Assembly: GCA_948567375.1 (NCBI GenBank)
Contig: OX419762.1
Coordinates: forward strand, 35,321,034-35,385,033
From: Lunularia cruciata
Lineage: Eukaryota > Streptophyta > Marchantiopsida > Lunulariales > Lunulariaceae
Length of the DNA stretch: 64,000 nt
Direction of reading: 5' to 3'
The translations under genes and the position numbers were made by a program. This document shows positions 45,510 through 58,405 of this stretch, piece by piece. How positions within the stretch are numbered: the stretch's first letter is position 1; every line of letters begins with the position of its first letter. The notes beneath the pieces are model-generated. The model was not told the origin of the DNA. It made no database searches and saw only the letters and a list, made by a program, of their open reading frames with translations.

Positions 45510-48500
45510 TTGTTCTTTGGTACTTGGTAGCTAGAGGGACTACCATAGGTGATGCTCCTCATCTCTCTTGTGTGCGCTAGGAAATATCTTCCGGTGCTAA
45601 CTCTTTCAGCACAATGGTTGAGGTTCAATGAGACAAATTCACTTTTCTTCCCTTCCCACAAGCTCTACATTCTACAAGAGAAGAACCTACCTTGGATGAT
45701 TCTCATATGGAGGATCTTGCACCTATGGACATACCTACTCTTCCATCTTCCTACCACAACCCTCCCTTTGAGCTCTTCAATCCCACTACCACCACAAGAT
45801 CTACTCACACTACAAGTCTCACCTCCACCACAAGAGCAGACGCCTCTTCTTGAGCTACATGAGTAGATCCTTCTTCCTATGCCCCTAGCACATTTATGCA
45901 TAGCACCTCACCATTACTCTACATAGTCTTCTCTTGATTGCACTTAGGTGGAGATTGGTCTTGCATATAATTAAGGATGAACTTGATGCTTATGGATATG
46001 GGTAGAAGCAACATCTCCACCTACTCCCAAATCCTCTTAAAACACTTTTTCTCTCTTTACATGGACCACCAAATTCATATGCTTGGTTACATTTCCTAGA
46101 CCTCATTCAAGCTTTCCTTCCATGTATCTCAAGACCTTGTATGTATAATAAGATTCCTTTTCTCCTATGACATCTAGGAGCTCTATGCTCTAATTAGTTT
46201 TATAGGCTATCTTGGCAGATGACCAAGGGAAAGATGTCTCTATTTAGATCCTGATAGCCCTATTCCCATGGTAGAATTTATTCCTCCTTGCCAATAGTGG
46301 TGCTTTAGGACACTTGGAGACCACCTCTTGGATTCATCAATTTTCATCAAGGATTGGCTAGCTTTGCAAGAGGAGTATACCATCTAAACCTAAGCAATAC
46401 CTAGATAGATTACAAAGTGCATATAGTTTATGCCCTACCTCCAAGGTATTGTTGCTTCTAGTGTTCCTTGATGCTAGGTCAAGTCAAGGAATATTTTCAA
46501 GCAACCTATGAACTTTCACCCTCTAGACCAACACCTTTCTCTATTGCTACATTTGTGGGCCCTAAAGGATCTTGATACCTAGGCCACATATTACCTTCAT
46601 TTTTCCATGATTATCATCCTAATGAGGAGCTATAGCTTATCTAGTTATTCTTTGCTAATGCTCTTCTTCACTCTCTATGCTTCTTGGTAGAAGAGCCTTT
46701 GGGTTTGGTTTTTGAGAATTTACTAGATTGTTCCTTTCCAAACATGCCAAATTCTTGTTTCTCTCTTTTGTTTGCATTTTGATAGCACATTGCCTTGGAT
46801 CTTAATCCCAAGGTATTAGACCTCTTTTTAGGCTATCCATTCTCCTTGATTTTATCAAAGGAGACACATGGTGTTTGCTCCATAGCCATTGGTGATATTT
46901 TCCTACATTTAGTTGCATGCACTATATGTGTACAACTTCATTGCTCCTTTTTATCTTTCATGTCCTCCATCAATATATGGTGACTATTTTAAGGAATTGT
47001 GAGATGATCATTGGTAGCATTTGAGCTTCCTTTATCATCCATCTTGATTGGGTAGTAGTCCATGATGTCTCAAATCCTTCATCACCATCTTTCATCTGGC
47101 TTTGTTTTGGGTTTTGTTTGGAAAGGGATCAAATCTTCTCCTTGATTCCCTTTTTGTGTACTTTTTATAATACTAAGATAACTTTGTTATATAGCAATTG
47201 TACTACCATATGGGATTTCACATAGCTTTCATCTACTAAGAGCACATGCTACAAGGATCCTTTGGGAGGATTGTTATTTGCCATACCTCACTACATGGCT
47301 TTGCAAGCGGTTGTAGCTACTCTCCTCTCTTCTCTTTTCCCTTCCCTCTTAGATGATACATATATTGTAAGCCCTTTGTAGGATGTGGTTCAGGTTGTGT
47401 TGGCTGTCACTCTCAACTTAGAGGCCTTTGGTTTATGAATCTAGATTTATAAAAGCAAGGTTTGGAGTCCATGTATAGCCCTCACTTCTTCAAACTTCCC
47501 ACTTGGTTTCTAGTTCCTAATAGGGGGATTAAGGAGGGTCTTGGGTTCTCCACTAAGAGAGAATGATTTGTGTAGCACATTTATCTAAGACACCTTAGTA
47601 CAAGCTATAGCCCATGCTCATCTTCTTTGTTTATTTGCGGAATACCAAGGTAGCACACTCCATCCTTATGTGATGTTATATCCCTAGAGCCTCCTTTTTG
47701 GCCCATGGTAGTACTCCTCTTCCATCTATGGGCCTTTGATAGAACCATGCATTATGCCTTCTCCACTCTTTAGGGCCATGCATGCTCCCACAACTAGCAT
47801 ATAAGTAGCATACTTTGAAAATTGCACTCATCATAGCTATGGGAGGTTGTGGTGTTGTATTGCAAGAGGCAATTACACTAATAGCATATCTAAGAGTATG
47901 GGCACTAGCAGCTCCCTTATAGGTAGATGGGTTTTACATGATGATCATCCTTTTCTATAAGCACCTTTCATGACAACTGACTTTGTCTCCTATGCTTTTC
48001 AATCATATCTTTGATTGGCTTGTGACCTTTTACCAGAATCAACATTCATAGTATTGCCCAATCTGTTGAATTTGTATCCCTAAACTCTAGGAAGACTCAA
48101 GCAGATCCTTGTGAGTATATGCATAATCACATCCTTACTAACATCCTCACTAGGTGCATGTTTTGTAAAACTAGGATTCTCTCTTGTGGTGGGAAAGGAT
48201 CCGATGCATAACTTTATGCCTCTCTTTTGATAAAAGATTTTTGGTTCACTTTGGAAGAGTTTAGCATGGCACTCCACCTACAATTGGAATTACCACACCT
48301 AGCACTTCTAGTGCTACTAGACCAATGAGCCTGTGGAGCTACAATTGACACACAAGGCATCCATGTTTGAGATGTGCTATAGAGGTAGAATCCACTTGAG
48401 TTCAAAATATCTTTTGGGGCACAATAGCTCAAATCTTACAATCCACTTGTTCCTAAAAGTAAGCATTGGTTGGACCTAATGAGACTTCTTGCTTGGAGGA

Positions 48501-50755
48501 TGAGGGCATACATAGTCACACTCATGGATGGTAGACATACCTTATATGATGTGCAAACCCTCTTTGACTAGAGTCCTTGGTTAGAGCAAGTTCAAAACTA
48601 GGAGCTAGAATGACATTGCCACCAAGGGGAAGGAGTATCATTATGCTCCATAATTTACCTCCAATGCCTTTGTCCCATTGATGGTGGAGATCTTTAGCCA
48701 TCTCTATTACCATTTTGAGAATCTCCTTTACAATGCATCATGAGGTTCCCTATAGCAAAGAGGAACACTAGATATCTTGGCAACCATGCTCTCCTCTTAC
48801 TATCAACAACGGGTATCCATCACCTTACAATGTTCACAAAAATTGGATCTTCACAATAAAAAATGGCAATAGGAGCTCCTAACACATCTAGGTCCTTCCT
48901 TCCCCATCTACTAGATATACCTTTGGAGGAACTATATCATACATTACAAAAGTAGGTTACTTTGGTTATTTTTCCATGTAGAGCTTTTGCCATTGTTTCT
49001 CCTTGGCTTTAGGCCCCTTTTTGCTTAGGCCTCTAGCTAGATTGCTCCATCCTTACTTCTATGTGCTTTTTTACCTTCTCATTTCCTTTGGAGTATTCTA
49101 TTTGGCCTTTGGGTCTTGAGTTTGATTGAAAAAACAAAGCTTGAAACTTGGAACTGAAATTGAAAGGGCAATCAGACACAAAGGTTAAAGACTAAAATGA
49201 ATGATGACAATAGTAAAGTGATGTGAATACTAGACATATATTTCTAATTTTTGATTAATTTTTAGGTTAAACTTGTACACTACTCTTGTTAAGGCTAGTA
49301 AGTAGACTCCACAACCTAAAGCATGAAACAACTTAAAAGTTTTGAAAATAAATTCATAAATTAATAATTAATTAATTAATTAATTAAATTATTACTAGCA
49401 ATAGACTTTTTGAATCCATAGACCAACCTACAACCAAGCACTTTTGGGGATCAAAAGCACATATTTGAAGAGTTATGGTTAACCTTACTATATGTGGAGA
49501 AGATGATTCAAGAGATGGATCAATGTTGGGAGAGCTAGTTAGAGAGCATGTGGGAGGTAATTAGAGTAAGGTTGTAAGAGATGATTCAAGAGACAATTGA
49601 GGGTTAGGTAAGTGCAATGGTCTTGTTTGCTCAAGAGAACCATTGGTTATAGGCTTGAGAAGAGCTTTGATTCAAGCGTGAGAATGGAGCAATAGAAGAC
49701 ATTGGAGACTTAAGACATGAGATTGGCAGCTTGGGATTGGGACCATTCAAGCATCAATGTCTTGGCCTCTAGAGTCTAGGGAAGAAATTAATTTTCATCA
49801 ACCTCTTGGGACAAATTAAATAGAGCAAGAGCAATTAGCTTATCAAAGTTTGATTTCTATATTTGTCCGATTCAATCAAATAGAGAGTATAATATTAGAG
49901 CTATTTGCATAGGTTTAGGATAAGTGAACTTTGACATTGACAAAATGTGCTCTTGTAGGAAAACAAGTTTTGCAATTGATGCATGAAGTCAATGTGCTTT
50001 GTAGCAAGCTTCCATGGTGATGGTGAGACAAATAGAAGAAAAATTCCAAGTGACCAACTCTCATGGTCTCTATTGATTAAGTGAGTAAGTGAGTATTATG
50101 CATGAGGGTTTAAGGTAGAGAGGATTAAGCATGCAAGAGATAAACATGATTTACTTGTCAAAATTGCAATTATGATTTTGGCCCATATATAGGTTCTTAT
50201 ACAAGAGAGATTTTGTATTGGCAAGTTCTTCTACTAAATGGTTCTTGTACTAGAATGCTCTTACATCAAATGGTTCTTATACCATAGGGTTTGGCTACCG
50301 CATATGGTGGAACATGCAGAACAACATATCTCATTTGAATTTATTAGTGGACAATTAGGATTAGGAGCCTAGCATTGCTAGCATGGACAATTAATCATAC
50401 CATCCAATAGGGAGTCTTTTTGAGCCGGTTCATGGTCCTACCATTATGGAGTTCATTGGCATGTGCATGGGTATGGGCGTGAACCACCACTACCACAAAC
50501 AAGCAATCACTCATGCTTGTGGATGGGACATTGAAGGTAGAGGGAGATCTCTAGTGGTTATAGATAGGCCTGATCATTTCTCTTATAGGCTTTTGTTTCT
50601 TTGTTCTTTGTCCTTTATTTTGGGATACACTGCATTTCTCTTTTATGTCTTACTTTCTGGTCATGGCTTTACTTGTGTACTTTCAATAGATTACTTCTAG
50701 ATACCTTTATTTTCTTTATTTACATGGGGCCATAGAGTGACTATCTATGGCATCA
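45510..50755. other. 5.2 kb of decayed, unassigned sequence
   Basis: Many short plus-strand open blocks interrupted by stops, for example FELFNPTTTTRSTHTT near 45775 and VKEYFQATYELSPSRPTPFS near 46480, look like decayed coding sequence, but I cannot name the family. No LTR pair from families A-C bounds it. A ttaa microsatellite sits at about 49362-49390. No RNA gene was seen. The most likely content is an old transposon of a type not otherwise present in the window. Confidence 0.35.
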
Positions 50756-51358
50756 TGTAATCTTTTGAGGATAGGAGACCTGAAGAGAAACACAAAAGAA
50801 GAAACACACAATTTCACACTCCACTTTTGATGCCCCAAAGGAGCACCTTGACTATATTATATAGCAAAGAGGACACCACCAAAGGAAGCTCCACCCTTGG
50901 ATTAGATACATGGATTGGTGAACTGTAAGCAAGCTCTACCCTTAGACTGGTTGCATGCATGGATGACATGTTGATTTTGATCCTATCTGGTTGGTCAAAC
51001 CATCTTTGAATAGAGAGAATCTTTAGAGAATCTTCTTATAGGAATCTCCAAATCGTGTGGGTGAGATACCATAGAAAATCTCTCAATGAGACAAACATGG
51101 AGGGAGGGAAGGCCAGCCTTTCCTCTATTGGGTAGGTGGGAGGGAGTATGCACATTTTTGAAACCTAATTCATATGTTTAGGCCTCCAGAATTAGCTTTA
51201 AAGTTTCTAGGCTATTTTTGGCTCCTGCTCTATTAGTAGAAGTCCTGTTTTTGTGACACCTCTATCTGAACTACCTATCCCATCATACACAACATCCTTC
51301 CAGATGTTACCAAGCTGATTTTCAACTCTTGATGATATATCTAGCTATTGGTATTACA
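50756..51358 (-). repeat. TE3 3' LTR (family B)
   Basis: A 603-bp LTR from tgtaatcttttgaggatag to attggtattaca, matching the solo LTR at 38776-39372. It contains aatttcacactcc, a tatattatatagcaaagagg block and gcatacacaacatccttccaga-like sequence shared by both copies. Confidence 0.85.
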
Positions 51359-51602
51359 AACATCTCCTCTATTAAGACGTAACGTCCTCATTGCAAAGTT
51401 GTTGCTCAAAAGATTTCACTAACACTAGTGCATTGGTCAAGTTGGATGCTGGCTCCCATGTTGCCTCTTATAGTGGATACCCTTTCCAATGTACAAGATA
51501 TTCCACATGTGGATGGCGAGTACTCTGGATGCATTTATGGAAAATATGTGTGACTTCATATTCCTTTTTGTCATCAATGAGTGTTGGACAAGGTCAAATC
51601 TC

Positions 51603-51830
51603 CTATATAGAAAGAAAGTGGTACAATTGGGGTGCATATCTATGTAGTAAGGAAACATGGAAAACTGGAAAGATCTTCATGTGTGGTGGTAGCTCCAAGT
51701 AGTAGGCCACTGTGCCAATTTGAGGGAGGATAGAAAACGGCCCAATAAAACAAGGTCTGAGCTTACAAGGGCCAACTAATGTGAGGTTGGTTGTTGATAA
51801 CAAAACTTGATCCCCAACATTGAACTCCAT
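51603..51830 (-). pseudogene. TE3 integrase C-terminal domain
   Basis: A 75-codon frame on the minus strand reads MEFNVGDQVLLSTTNL, then KLRPCFIGPFSIL and HMKIFPVFHVSLLHRY. This is the C-terminal DNA-binding part of gypsy integrases (family form VGDxVLL, KLxPRFIGPF, HPVFHVSLL). The upstream catalytic core is degraded: near 52190-52138 the minus strand still encodes TYHP and TNG of the segment before the catalytic Glu. Confidence 0.85.
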
Positions 51831-53303
51831 GTGCCGATGATGTGCATCTATAAACTATTTTTGTCGATTTTGGACAATCTGCAACCTATTTCGGTGTTCT
51901 CCATTCCTTGTTGGATTTTAGAAACAAAAATGTTGACAACATCCACCTTTGTATCCACAAGGTGGATTTTCATCAAGCTCAAAGGTTTGAAAGGATGCTC
52001 TCCATTGATGAGGAGGAATTATGTAACCTATGGGGATGCATTCATTGAATTGTTGTATGCAAATTCCACTAGTGGCAGTAAAGTATCCTCCCTTTCTTGT
52101 TCTTCTAGGGTGAATCCCCGGAACATATCATCAATGGTGTGATTAGCCCACTATATTAGACCATTGGTCTATGGATGGTAGGTTGTGTACATGGCCAACT
52201 TGGTTTTGAACAACCCCAAAAGTATTCTCCAAAAAAAGCTGGTGAATTGAGTGCCTCTATCGATGATGAGCACTCAAGATAGGCCATGGTGAGAAAAGAC
52301 TACATCTAACTACAATTGAGCTAATTGTGGAACATTCATATCCTTGGTGGTAGGATGCATATGAATCATTTTGCTAAGTTGGTCAACAAAGACTACAATG
52401 GAGCCAAACTCGGAGGTGGTCTTGGGCAATTTGCAAATCAGAAACATGCTTACCTGTTCCCAACATTGTGTAGGAGTAGGAAGGGTTGAAGGAGTCCCAA
52501 GGAAGATTGATTAGAAACTTTATTTTGTTGATGGAGTAGGAAACTTTGAATGTACTCCATCACATTGTTACTCATCTTGGGCCAATAGTAATGGCATTTG
52601 GTTGCATCCAAGGTCTTGTCCACTCCAATGGGATCTACAATGGCAAAATCATGAAATCCTACTAGGATGGTGGTTTTTATGCTTGTGTCATCTGGGATCC
52701 ATAACTTGCCATCACAAAAAGTGAGTCCTTGGGTACTGGTGATGCCTTTAGATGATCAAGGTCCTACAATCTATGGATCAATTTTTATAGCAACAAGCAT
52801 CCTTGGCCACAATTAAGAGAAATATGCAACTAGATGCCATCTATCATGCCATTGGACTGCATATGCAATTGTATGCCATCCCTCATACCACTCTTGTTGT
52901 AGGATTGCTCTTATTGCCACACAATGATGTATTTGTAGCCAATTTGATTGGACATTTTGGGTCATACCATTTCAAGATTGGCACATGAAGTACTACATCT
53001 TTCAATTCTTGAAAGTCCAATTCTTGTGCGGTTCCTCATATCCACATCTTCCCCTTGCCAAGTAGTGCCATGAGAGGTTGTGCCACCTTGGAGAAGTCTT
53101 TGATGAATAGCCAATAGAACACTATCAATCCTAAGAAACTCTTGAGTTGAGTATGATTTTTTGGAGCACTTGGATACCTTCTGCACTTACTCTATGCCCC
53201 AAATAGTCTACTTAAATTTTTAAAAACTCACACTTCAAGATTTTGGCATACAATTGATTCTATTGTAGAATTTGGAAAACTTGCTGATGTTGCTTGTGTT
53301 CAC

Positions 53304-53883
53304 TCATGGTCCTACTATAGACAAGATGTCATCTAGGAAAACAATAACATATTTCTCCAAGTGTAGATGAAGTATATCATTCATCAAACTCATGAAAGTG
53401 GCCAGTGTGTTGGTGAGGCCAGACAACATCACCAGGTACTCAATGTGACCATACTTTGTTTGAAAGGTAATCTTATGGACGTCTTCTTCCACAATCCAAA
53501 TTTGGTTGTAACCGCTCAAGTTTGGTGAAGTGTTTTGCCCCATTGAGTTGATCAAATAGGTCATCCATGTGGGGTAAGGGGTATGTATTCTTCATTGTTT
53601 GTTGATTTAGGCCTTGATAGTCAATGCACATGCGCACTTTACCATCCTTTTTCTTCACAAACAAGACAAGAGCCCCAGATGGTGATATGCTAGGTTGGAT
53701 AAACCCTTTTTGCAGCATATCCTCAATTTGAGCCTTACACTTCTCTAACTCATGAGGTGATAGACAATATGGGGCCTTACAAGCAGGTGCATTCCCAGGG
53801 ATTATTTTGATTTTATGATCAACTCTCCTTTTTGGTGGTAATCCTAAGAGTAGTTCATTTGAGGAAAACATATTGAAACTCAT
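53304..53883 (-). pseudogene. TE3 reverse transcriptase, one frameshift
   Basis: The frame 53883-53473 carries [37 protein letters not shown] and [14 protein letters not shown]; the frame 53564-53304 continues with [26 protein letters not shown] and the active site YVIVFLDDIL. The two frames overlap and differ by a shift near 53520, where one frame runs on into [12 protein letters not shown] and the other gives NQIWIVEED. Both catalytic aspartates are kept. A single indel therefore separates an otherwise good domain. Confidence 0.85.
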
Positions 53884-53941
53884 TGATCACACCTTAGTTA
53901 CTCTGGAACTTGTCCATTGACTTTTTCACTCTAGACTTCTC

Positions 53942-54451
53942 TTATTTCCCCATGAAACATCTATCTGTCTTATATATAGCTATTGTTCCTATGACATATA
54001 GAGGTAATTCTTGCTTTTTTGCTCTCTTTTTAGCTCCAATGATCTTCCATTGGTGAGTCCTCACTACTTTCTTCTTCCAATCGACTATCGGGTTATAATG
54101 CTCCATCCATGGCATACCTAGGATTGCATCATAACAAGCTAACCGTATCACTTGCCACTCAATTGCTTCTTGATACTCTCCTAAAAAGAGTGCCACCTTT
54201 CTAGGTAATGACTCAATCCTCTCTATCTTCCCAGTGGGTAATTCTACTTCATCATTCTCATCTTTCTCTAGATCTGTTCCCAACCTTATTGCAACATAGC
54301 AAGACAAGACATTCTTTTTTGCTCTAGGTTCTATCAATACTCTCACCTGATTTCCTTCTAAGACTCCATTTACAACAATCAATGGTGAGCTTGTCTTTCT
54401 TAATCTCTTTGCACTCGTCCTCTTCCTTTCCCTGCTATTTTGCTTTTCCAT
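53942..54451 (-). pseudogene. TE3 retropepsin-like protease region with lost active site
   Basis: A 169-codon open frame. SPLIVVNGVLEGNQVRVLIE corresponds to the start of the retroviral-type aspartic protease, and YDAILGMPWMEHYNPIVDWK to its conserved second half (family form DVILGMPWLxxxNPxIDW). The catalytic D-[ST]-G-A is here E-P-R-A (VLIEPRAKKN), so the fold may persist but the protease cannot be active as written. The frame itself is uninterrupted, which is notable beside the broken neighbours. Confidence 0.82.
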
Positions 54452-54545
54452 TGAGCTAGTAAGGCTACAAGGTACATTTATTGGCGATCTTTGTTTTCTA
54501 AAGTGATTTCTGCATCCTCTTCTTCAATTCTTCTCTCCATGTTGT

Positions 54546-55440
54546 TCATAGATTGCATGTATGGAGGCTGAGTGCCTCTAGGAAAATGAGTGCAACAATT
54601 GATGGCGAGGTGCCCAACTTGGCCACAATTGTAACAACTATGTTATTTTGCTTGAGTCTCTTCTCCTTGTGGGACCCTACTGCTAATTTCTTTGACTCAT
54701 CCACACTCTCCTTTGGGTGGTCATGCTCCTCATTCTTAGAATCAAATATTGCCCAATTCCGTAAGGATTGGTCCTCCAAAGTATTATGTTTTAGCCCAAT
54801 AAAGTTGAGTTTGGGTGACCTCTTCACCTCCTCCTAGCGTGCTTGCTATTCTTTGAGCACAAGCAATGGCTTCAAAAATAGTACGAGGGTTTTGTACCAT
54901 TACTTCTTGGTGGATTTGTATTCTTTCAACCCTTATTTGAAATTATCCAGAGCTTCTACTAGACTCATGTTGGTTATTGCAACATGTAGATCAAGGAATA
55001 CCTCCACATATTGTTGTTCACTATTCGTCTACTTTAAACCCCATAGTCGGGTTTGGGCTATTTGCATCAAATCCACCAATTAGAAGTTCTTCAATAGCCC
55101 TTCCTGCATGGCCATCCAAGTAACTTCCATTCCTTTTGGCAACATTGATTGTTCCCAAGCGTCATACTATGTTAGGGCTTTATCAGTCAAGTACTCACAT
55201 GCAAACACAATGGTAGAACAATCAAAGATTTCAGTTGTGAAAATTTGAAAGTATCAATTCATTCTTGAAATCCAATTTGCCATGATTCCCATGGAACATT
55301 TTCCCTTGTAAGGCTCAATGTTGCAAATCGTCTTCATGTACAGTAACAATGTGGCCTTGTTGTCAATCATGGTCAGTTTCCTTTGTCATGCCATCTGTAG
55401 TGTTGCATCTAGATTGCTTGGACATTGGAGTTCTAGAGAT
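54546..55440 (-). pseudogene. TE3 gag with zinc knuckle out of frame
   Basis: The minus strand carries gag-like blocks such as YDAWEQSMLPKGMEVTW (about 55170-55120) and YVEVFLDLHVAITNMSLVEA (about 55010-54950) with several stops. A complete CCHC knuckle, CYNCGQVGHLAINC, is encoded at about 54634-54591 in a different frame from the 93-codon frame at 54827-54546, so an indel separates capsid and nucleocapsid parts. Confidence 0.78.
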
Positions 55441-56854
55441 AGTAATTAGAGTTATTTTAGCAATTTCTCAAAGACTTCTTTCTGACGGTCAGATTTTGTG
55501 TTCGGGGTACTGACTTCACCATCACTTTGCACCGTATGCACAATCAAGTGTGATGTCAACAAGATTGTTAGGGTTTCAGACCTAGCTCAAGTCTAGGAGT
55601 ATACTTTTGAAGTGTAGCTCCAGAGAGCTCACTTCTCTGATGTTGAACCTTCGAGTTCCTACCTATGGTGGATAGAGGCTGGCAAGCATCACGTGGATTC
55701 TCTTAGCTAGAGTGGGTGTGTCTTGATTGTAATCAATGCTCAATTGTTGGTAATTTATAGAGTGACAGATCAAGTATTGATATGAGTTGACTTGAGTTGA
55801 GAGTGGTAAACAATCTGATTACATAAGAGAAATGAAATCAAGGGAAATTGGGTGCATGAACTTTGAGTATTGGTGTTATCTCCAAGCTCAGTGGATTGTT
55901 GGTAGCTCAATTGAAGTTCAACTTTTCCTTGGTGTGTAGAAGCTCATTGCTAGATGGAGATTTGGTAGTAAGGCAGAAGGTGTGCGGAACCGTTGGCCAA
56001 TTCTCAAGCACAAAAGGAGCAAATTTTGAGCAATGGTTTTGATTTTGAGCTCAAGAGGTGAAGGTAGGACCAATTTGTTGTGAGCTGGGCTTCGGGGCAT
56101 AGGGCTATGGGCTATGAGAGGCTACAAAGGCCAGCAAGCTAGCTTGAGGCTAGCTAGTTTAGAGTAGATCCTGGTCATTGGTTGGCAAAATCTACCTTTT
56201 CTACTAGATTGTGCGCAACAAGGTTTGACCCCTAGATCTCTTGTTCCTAGACTGGTGCCCTAGCCAACTTGTCCACCCTCATTTTTTGTCCTAGTGATTG
56301 CACCATTGTTATCTATACACTTGTAGCTTTGGCTAGGAGAGGTAGTTTGATCCCATTCTTAGTGATCTTGGTAGCTTAGGACTTAGATACAAACTTCTCT
56401 TATGTCAAATGCCAAATAGTGGCAGAGTCAGTCCCGTGTTGTTTTATGGGATGGAAGGTTTTTGTTTAGATTTCTTGTGATTGGACCCTCCATTCTCTGC
56501 TTCTTATTTATGCACCACGTTTGTGTGAGGTGCCCTAACTTTTGAGCGTTGGTATTCTAGTGTGCTCTTGATAGTGAGGATGGAGTGATGACCAACAGAT
56601 CATGAGAGTGCGTGTTGTGATGGTAGGTTATAGGTTGCCTTTTCCCCTAGTGTAGTTATCTTGGTTAGAGTTACATTAGTGGGTGGTGCTTAGTTGGTAT
56701 TGGCACTTGGTGGTGTTGGCACTTGGTGAGGTACTTGCGGTTACAACTTGCGGTTGCAGTTTGTGGTTCCGATTTGTTGTTGTAGTTTGCGGTTGCGGTT
56801 ACTTTGTCACAACAAAGTTCTTTGGAGATTTCAGAGGAGATAGCACTATAGTAC
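55441..56854. other. no gene recognised; small G/T-rich minisatellite
   Basis: Lies between the last recognisable gag of TE3 and the left LTR of TE4. At about 56717-56802 are 12-15-bp reiterations of acttgcggttac / agtttgcggttgcgg type. The rest shows no coding potential. It may contain the lost 5' end of TE3, but no family B LTR can be seen. Confidence 0.4.
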
Positions 56855-57546
56855 TGTAACACCCATTTGTGCATGTGTGTGGTATTGTGATATTTAGCTT
56901 GGTATTACAAGTACTTAAGAGATATTATTTATATAGAGATAAAGGATGGTTCTATATTAGTCATGGTTAGCTAAAGTTAGTCATAGCTAAGATAGATGGG
57001 ACCTTACTTTAGAGGAAGTAGAAAAGATGAGCACCACTATTTTGGATTTTAGTGTGTTGACTTGGTATTATTCCTAGGTGTTTGGCTTTGGGGAAAGAGT
57101 TGAGAACTCTTGGGCCCGCAAGCCTTTTTGTTTTGGATTCTTCTTTAGTCCAAGGATAGCCCATGTGAAGGAATCCTTGCTTTAGTGGTTGGGTCAAGAT
57201 AAGACCACATGCTTAGGGGAATATGCCCATGTGAATGGATATTCCTTTCTACTTTTTGACTTTACTTGACTTTTAGTCTAGTAACTTGAGTTACTACGGT
57301 AATTAGTAACTTTGGTACGTAACTATTTCACAAGTATATAAACAAGGAGTGAGGAGGTACTCATCATCCTTTCATTTGCAACTATCTCTCTTTCATTGAG
57401 TTCTCTAGTGAGCAATGTCTTGAGTCTTGGAGTGTTAGCCTTGGAGGAGTATGATGGAGTTGGGGTTCCTTGCCTTCTTAGTCCATGGTGCGCTACCATA
57501 ATAGCCATCAGAGGTTCATCCAGAGTGAGAGACAGGCCGGCTCACA
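56855..57546 (+). repeat. TE4 5' LTR (family C)
   Basis: A 692-bp LTR, tgtaacacccatttgtgcat to acaggccggctcaca. It should contain the element's promoter. A tatataaac sequence near 57334-57342, absent from the solo copy at the same place (tatatacctc), is the best TATA candidate. Similarity to 41089-41783 is very high along the whole length. Confidence 0.92.
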
Positions 57547-57550
57547 TTTT

Positions 57551-57568
57551 TGGTTCCGTTGCCGGGAC
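57551..57568 (+). promoter_or_regulatory. TE4 primer-binding site
   Basis: tggttccgttgccgggac begins four bases after the 5' LTR. It resembles the tggcgccgttgccgggga primer site known from Athila-type plant elements and differs from the initiator-Met type of TE2. Which tRNA pairs with it needs the tRNA set of the genome. Confidence 0.7.
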
Positions 57569-58405
57569 CTCTCTAGAAGGCAAGATAATGTTCCGCGTCC
57601 AATTCTACATTAGGCAGAAGGAGGCTATGAGAGCTCACTTGGAGAGAACATTAGGAGAGGAGAGGGCTGAACTTATGTTAGAGAACCAAGATCCATTTGT
57701 ATACCCTGTAGTTCATTATGATGTCTTTGAGGTGATTTTGTACATCTTGTACACATGAGAGGAATTGGAGAGATTGTGTGAGGTGGATTGCAGATTTTGG
57801 AGATTAAGGTGATTTTGGGCAAAATCTCAAGTTTGAGATCTGGACTTGAGATTTCTACACATGATAGCTTGGGTTATCTTTCAGTTAGCACACTTGAAAT
57901 TATTGAGAGAGCTTCCATGCGCACTGGGCTAGAATTTTTGAAAGTTGATAGGGTAAAGTGCTCCCGCAACTGCATGCTCTCTAGAAAATTGTACAGAGTC
58001 TGCCATTTCTTCAATTTTCAGTGAATTGTCCTGAAAATTTCCAAGAAAATTCAGTGCATTGTATCCTACCTGCTGCCACAAAAATTAGAGAGAGATCATT
58101 TTTGCGCAGTGCGTTATGAGTTTTTGAAGTGAGGGGGGTGGTTTTCAGACCAAATCTGAAATATGGGTGCTGAATAGAAAGGTGTCTAGGCCAAATGGCT
58201 TGATGAAAAGATCTAAAATTTTGCAGGGAGGGACGCCCTAGAGTTGTGATCAAGTGTGGAAAATTTCAGAGGACTGTGACATATTCGTTGGGAGATTTGA
58301 GTGACATTGTGAGGAAGGGTCAATTCTGCAGAGTGGAGATCTCATGCATGAGAAGTTTGAGATCAACAAAAAGCATGTTTGAGTGTTTAGATTCATCTTG
58401 GGAAC

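Larger units (their letters stand above)
50756..55440 (-). mobile_element. TE3: decayed Ty3/gypsy element, LTR family B, 5' end missing
   Basis: The left LTR (50756-51358) is followed on its right by minus-strand coding remnants in the order expected for an element running right to left: integrase C-terminus, reverse transcriptase, protease, gag. A purine-rich agaggagatgttt precedes the LTR on the minus strand. No matching right LTR or primer site was found before 56855, so the 5' end is deleted or lies in unrecognisable sequence from 55441. Frames are longer here than in TE1 or TE2, suggesting it is younger. Confidence 0.82.

Noticed and set aside
45318-45530. 70-codon hydrophobic frame
   Set aside because: It lies within the right arm of the long inverted repeat; its hydrophobic look comes from T-rich sequence.
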